This document shows positions 5,820 through 6,333 of a stretch of DNA of 6,333 nt, piece after piece. The first letter of the stretch is position 1. Every line of letters begins with the position of its first letter. The notes under the pieces are model-generated. The model had not been told where the DNA came from. It saw only the letters and a list, made by a program, of their open reading frames with translations, and did not search any database. Source of the DNA: Betaproteobacteria bacterium (GTDB lineage: Bacteria > Pseudomonadota > Gammaproteobacteria > Burkholderiales > Casimicrobiaceae); contig VBCL01000136.1 of assembly GCA_005888865.1 (NCBI GenBank), forward strand, positions 1-6,333. The letters are read 5' to 3'. The translations under genes were made by a program, and so were the position numbers.

Positions 5820-6333
5820 ATGCGGCACCTGATCCTCGACACCGAAACCACTGGCCTCGACCCCAAGCTGGGTCACCGCGTCATCGAGATTGCCGCCGTG
5901 GAGGTGGTCGACCGCCGGCTGACCGGTCGCAGCGTGCATTTCTACGTCAACCCGGAACGTGAGATCGACGGCGGCGCGACCGACGTGCATGGGCTGACCT
6001 GGGAAATGCTGCGCGACAAGCCCCGTTTCGCGGACATTGCCGGCGAGTTCATCGACTTCGCGCGCGGCGCGCGCTGGGTGATCCACAACGCGCCGTTCGA
6101 CCTGGCTTTCCTCGACGCGGAGCTCGTGCAACTGCAGCTTTCGCTCACCTCGGGTATCTACGAGTCCGTCATCGACACGCTGGCGCTTGCCCGCGAGCAG
6201 TTCCCGGGCAAAAAGAACAACCTCGATGCCCTCTGTGAGCGGTTCGCCGTCGCCAACGCGCATCGCACGCTGCACGGCGCGCTGCTCGACGCGCGGCTCC
6301 TCGCCGAGGTTTATCTGGCGCTTACCCGTGGTC
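5820..6333 (+). CDS. dnaQ: DNA polymerase III epsilon subunit, 3'-5' proofreading exonuclease, 3' end beyond window
   Basis: Removes mismatched bases behind the replicative polymerase. The first 171 codons are present; E. coli DnaQ has 243 residues, so about 70 residues are missing, including the tail that binds the alpha subunit. The DEDDh exonuclease set is complete: D7 and E9 in LDTETTG, D94 in HNAPFD (89-94), H152 and D157 in TLHGALLDA. Family landmarks VIEIAAVEVVDRRLTG, DVHGL, FPGKKNNLDALC and AEVYLALT are close to E. coli DnaQ. ATG 5820 gives MRHLILDTETTG, the usual betaproteobacterial beginning; an in-frame GTG at 5787 would add 11 residues without homology. There is no recognisable Shine-Dalgarno before the ATG. 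It follows the phosphatase by 74 bp in the same direction. No rnhA lies immediately upstream of it here. Confidence 0.95.
   Translation, partial: MRHLILDTETTGLDPKLGHRVIEIAAVEVVDRRLTGRSVHFYVNPEREIDGGATDVHGLTWEMLRDKPRFADIAGEFIDFARGARWVIHNAPFDLAFLDAELVQLQLSLTSGIYESVIDTLALAREQFPGKKNNLDALCERFAVANAHRTLHGALLDARLLAEVYLALTRG

Noticed and set aside
5733..6275. A 180-codon minus-strand open frame opposite dnaQ.
   Set aside because: It is fully antisense to the catalytic core of dnaQ and shows no recognisable motif.

Overview
The window is an ordinary, densely coded chromosomal stretch from a GC-rich proteobacterium, most likely a betaproteobacterium. That placement is an inference from three things: the gene order yicC-gmk-rpoZ-spoT, the short 70-residue omega subunit, and the wording of SpoT around its synthetase site (GKFKDYIAIPK). 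I see no insertion sequence, prophage, CRISPR array, tRNA or rRNA.

Layout. The left 3.7 kb is read leftward and looks like one operon: yicC (endoribonuclease family), gmk (guanylate kinase), rpoZ (RNA polymerase omega) and spoT ((p)ppGpp synthetase/hydrolase). Gaps are only 16-35 bp, and spoT runs off the left edge after 649 codons. A 142-bp AT-richer divergent control region (3724-3865) separates this operon from a rightward pair: a soluble Ser/Thr protein kinase and, 17 bp later, a PP2C-type phosphatase. After a 74-bp gap comes dnaQ (DNA polymerase III epsilon, proofreading exonuclease), cut by the right edge.

How the genes fit together. The leftward operon concerns guanine nucleotides and the stringent response. 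Gmk makes GDP, the precursor of the GTP/GDP that SpoT converts to alarmone. SpoT has complete hydrolase and synthetase residues, and omega carries the N-terminal MAR motif that forms ppGpp site 1 on RNA polymerase. The kinase and phosphatase form a self-contained write/erase phosphorylation pair with no membrane segment or sensor domain; their substrates cannot be read from the sequence. Their divergent placement beside the ppGpp operon is the most interesting biological suggestion here.

Second-look items: a 22-bp perfect palindrome lying on the HD active-site codons of spoT; a hairpin that traps the only Shine-Dalgarno-like sequence of gmk; a hairpin abutting the kinase start; an HLD (non-RD) catalytic loop in the kinase; a Thr-rich acidic tail on the phosphatase; and a 20-codon reading frame coupled to the phosphatase stop ahead of dnaQ. 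I found no evidence for a wholly new system.
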